A DNA stretch of 15,013 nucleotides from Deltaproteobacteria bacterium (GTDB lineage: Bacteria > Desulfobacterota > Desulfobacteria > Desulfobacterales > UBA11574): the NCBI GenBank assembly GCA_019313505.1, contig JAFDBA010000120.1, forward strand, positions 1 to 15,013. Direction: 5' to 3'. Shown here in pieces: positions 13,900 through 15,013 of this stretch. A model generated the notes under the pieces. It did not search any database and was not told where the DNA came from. It saw only the letters and a program-made list of their open reading frames with translations. Every line of letters begins with the position of its first letter. Position 1 is the first letter of the stretch. The position numbers were made by a program, and so were the translations under genes.

Positions 13900-14868
13900 T
13901 CAAACAAGGGAAGGTTCAAGCACAGGAATTGATAGCGGTGTTTCTGCTGCCACGTCAGAAGGTGCAAACATATCCAATTTCGGATATTTTTTCCACTGAT
14001 ACCATTCTTCAGGAAATTTGTATATGTAATGTTCCATAAATTTCAGCACCACCTCCCCGATGGACATATCCATGGATCGTTGATACTGTTTTGTCATTTC
14101 TTCCCAGGAAGATGTTATAAATTTATATCGATGCCGGGAATCTCTGTGCATAGCCCCAAAAACAATAGGAGCTTTACACCTTTTTGATAGAATATTTATT
14201 GTCCTATCCATATGAATATGTTTGCCCAGAAAATCTATTTTATTATTACGACAGGGCCTCCATTCATCTATCTCGTCACATTGGGTTATCACAACCCGGT
14301 TTTCTTTTAGATTCTCAAAAATCGCTTTCATGATATTTGGGGTCTTGTCCGGGTCAATAAATCTGGATGAAACTTCGTTAGCACGTTGATTTGATATTTC
14401 CCGCAACCGGTTTGTTTTAAATTTCACCACAATTGTTACAGGGTAATTATTTAAAGCCAGATAACCCGGAATGAATTCGACCCCCCCGAGATGTCCGGTG
14501 ATTAAAAGTACACCCTTTCCTTTGCTAAGTGCTTGATTTATAGAGGTTATACCTTGATTTTCTATGTGTGTTCGGAAAAAGGTTTTCCATGTTTCAGTCG
14601 TGGAATAGGCATTAAAAAACTTTTCAAAGTAATGAGATAATATGCCTCGAAAAACGTCTCTTGTAATAGATCTTATTTCGGAACGGTTTTTACGGCCTGT
14701 AAAAACCGCTTTGACAGCATTTTTGATTTTCCATTTTTCTTTTCTGTTAAAGAAAAAATATAATTCACCTAAAATGCTCATGTAAAAAAAAGTGATTTCC
14801 CACCCCAGCATCCTGCACATAAAAATGTTGAATCGCCCTTGCAAAAAAGAACTTAAATTGATCTTCAT
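13900..14868 (-). CDS. Lipid A biosynthesis acyltransferase family (LpxL/HtrB-like)
   Basis: This 322-aa protein has a short hydrophobic N-terminal segment (about residues 24-41) that could anchor it to the inner membrane. The catalytic HX4(D/E) motif is present as GHLGGVE (H126, E131). It sits behind the KGKGVLLIT strand, as in lysophospholipid acyltransferases of the LpxL/HtrB branch. These transfer an acyl chain to lipid A or to another glycolipid or aminolipid. The family's later VVITQCDE segment is also present. Start 14868 is chosen because AAAGGAGG (14876-14883) lies 7 nt upstream; the frame is open to ATG 14910, but that start has no such site. The gene precedes the radical SAM gene on the same strand. 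The acceptor lipid is unknown; no lpx neighbours are seen, so a role in a special membrane lipid is as likely as in core lipid A. Confidence 0.88.
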   Translation of the reverse strand: MKINLSSFLQGRFNIFMCRMLGWEITFFYMSILGELYFFFNRKEKWKIKNAVKAVFTGRKNRSEIRSITRDVFRGILSHYFEKFFNAYSTTETWKTFFRTHIENQGITSINQALSKGKGVLLITGHLGGVEFIPGYLALNNYPVTIVVKFKTNRLREISNQRANEVSSRFIDPDKTPNIMKAIFENLKENRVVITQCDEIDEWRPCRNNKIDFLGKHIHMDRTINILSKRCKAPIVFGAMHRDSRHRYKFITSSWEEMTKQYQRSMDMSIGEVVLKFMEHYIYKFPEEWYQWKKYPKLDMFAPSDVAAETPLSIPVLEPSLV

Positions 14869-14966
14869 GGTGATACCTCCTTTGTATTGTTGGATATTTT
14901 TGCGCTTCAAGTTAGTTTCTTAGTTGTAAGTTTTGTGCTTTTTTATGGCAAAACTTTATCCATTCT

Positions 14967-14990
14967 GCCACTAAGGCACAAAGAAAGAGT
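14967..14990 (-). repeat. Dispersed repeat, second copy (GCCACTAAGGCACAAAG)
   Basis: This is the complement of the CTTTGTGCCTTGGTGGC-type motif at 5805-5832, with one difference in the core. The following CTTTGTGTCTT at the window edge looks like the start of a further unit in the other orientation. No gene is seen from 14911 to the window end. Confidence 0.5.
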
Positions 14991-15013
14991 AATAAATATA
15001 TCCTTTGTGTCTT

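Overview
The window looks like chromosomal DNA of a moderately AT-rich Gram-negative bacterium. The best guess is a deltaproteobacterium of the Desulfobacterota (Desulfobacterales-like). This rests on the protein mix (a membrane-anchored hybrid kinase, a V4R-like/GAF kinase, a cobalamin-type radical SAM protein, a SYLF protein), on a sigma-54-type promoter, and on gene-separating short-repeat tracts that I associate with such genomes. It is inference; no rRNA or marker gene is present.

Left edge (1-1000): the C-terminal catalytic half of a tyrosine recombinase runs into a tRNA-Arg(CCT) gene with an intrinsic terminator. Pairs of 11-bp direct repeats lie on both sides of the tRNA, in opposite orientation. 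This looks like the integrase end of an integrated element. Next come a divergent pair separated by about 790 bp: a secreted SYLF/Ysc84 lipid-binding protein (-) and a large membrane hybrid histidine kinase (+) preceded by a very good sigma-54 promoter match. The kinase carries an exact 45-bp in-frame tandem duplication.

Middle (4.7-8.75 kb): a TIGR01777/YfcH-type SDR epimerase whose ribosome-binding site points at an ATA codon; a low-molecular-weight phosphotyrosine phosphatase bracketed by a 17-bp inverted repeat; a tract of inverted short repeats; a NUDIX (CoA-pyrophosphatase-like) protein with an unusually expanded Nudix box; and an M20D amidohydrolase gene broken by an internal deletion that shifts frame.

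Right part (8.75-15 kb), all on the minus strand, in transcription order: an LpxL/HtrB-type acyltransferase, a B12-binding-type radical SAM protein, a GAF-containing soluble histidine kinase with a cysteine-bearing V4R-like N-terminal sensor, and an enolase-superfamily (muconate-cycloisomerase/dipeptide-epimerase type) enzyme. The gaps of 91-259 bp, two of them filled with repeats, argue against one tight operon. The acyltransferase and radical SAM genes are still plausible partners in membrane lipid modification.

No CRISPR array, transposase, toxin-antitoxin or recognised defence system is visible. The most unusual signals are the repeat pairs around the tRNA, the ATA start, the 45-bp duplication, the repeat-bracketed phosphatase, and the several inverted short-repeat tracts between genes.
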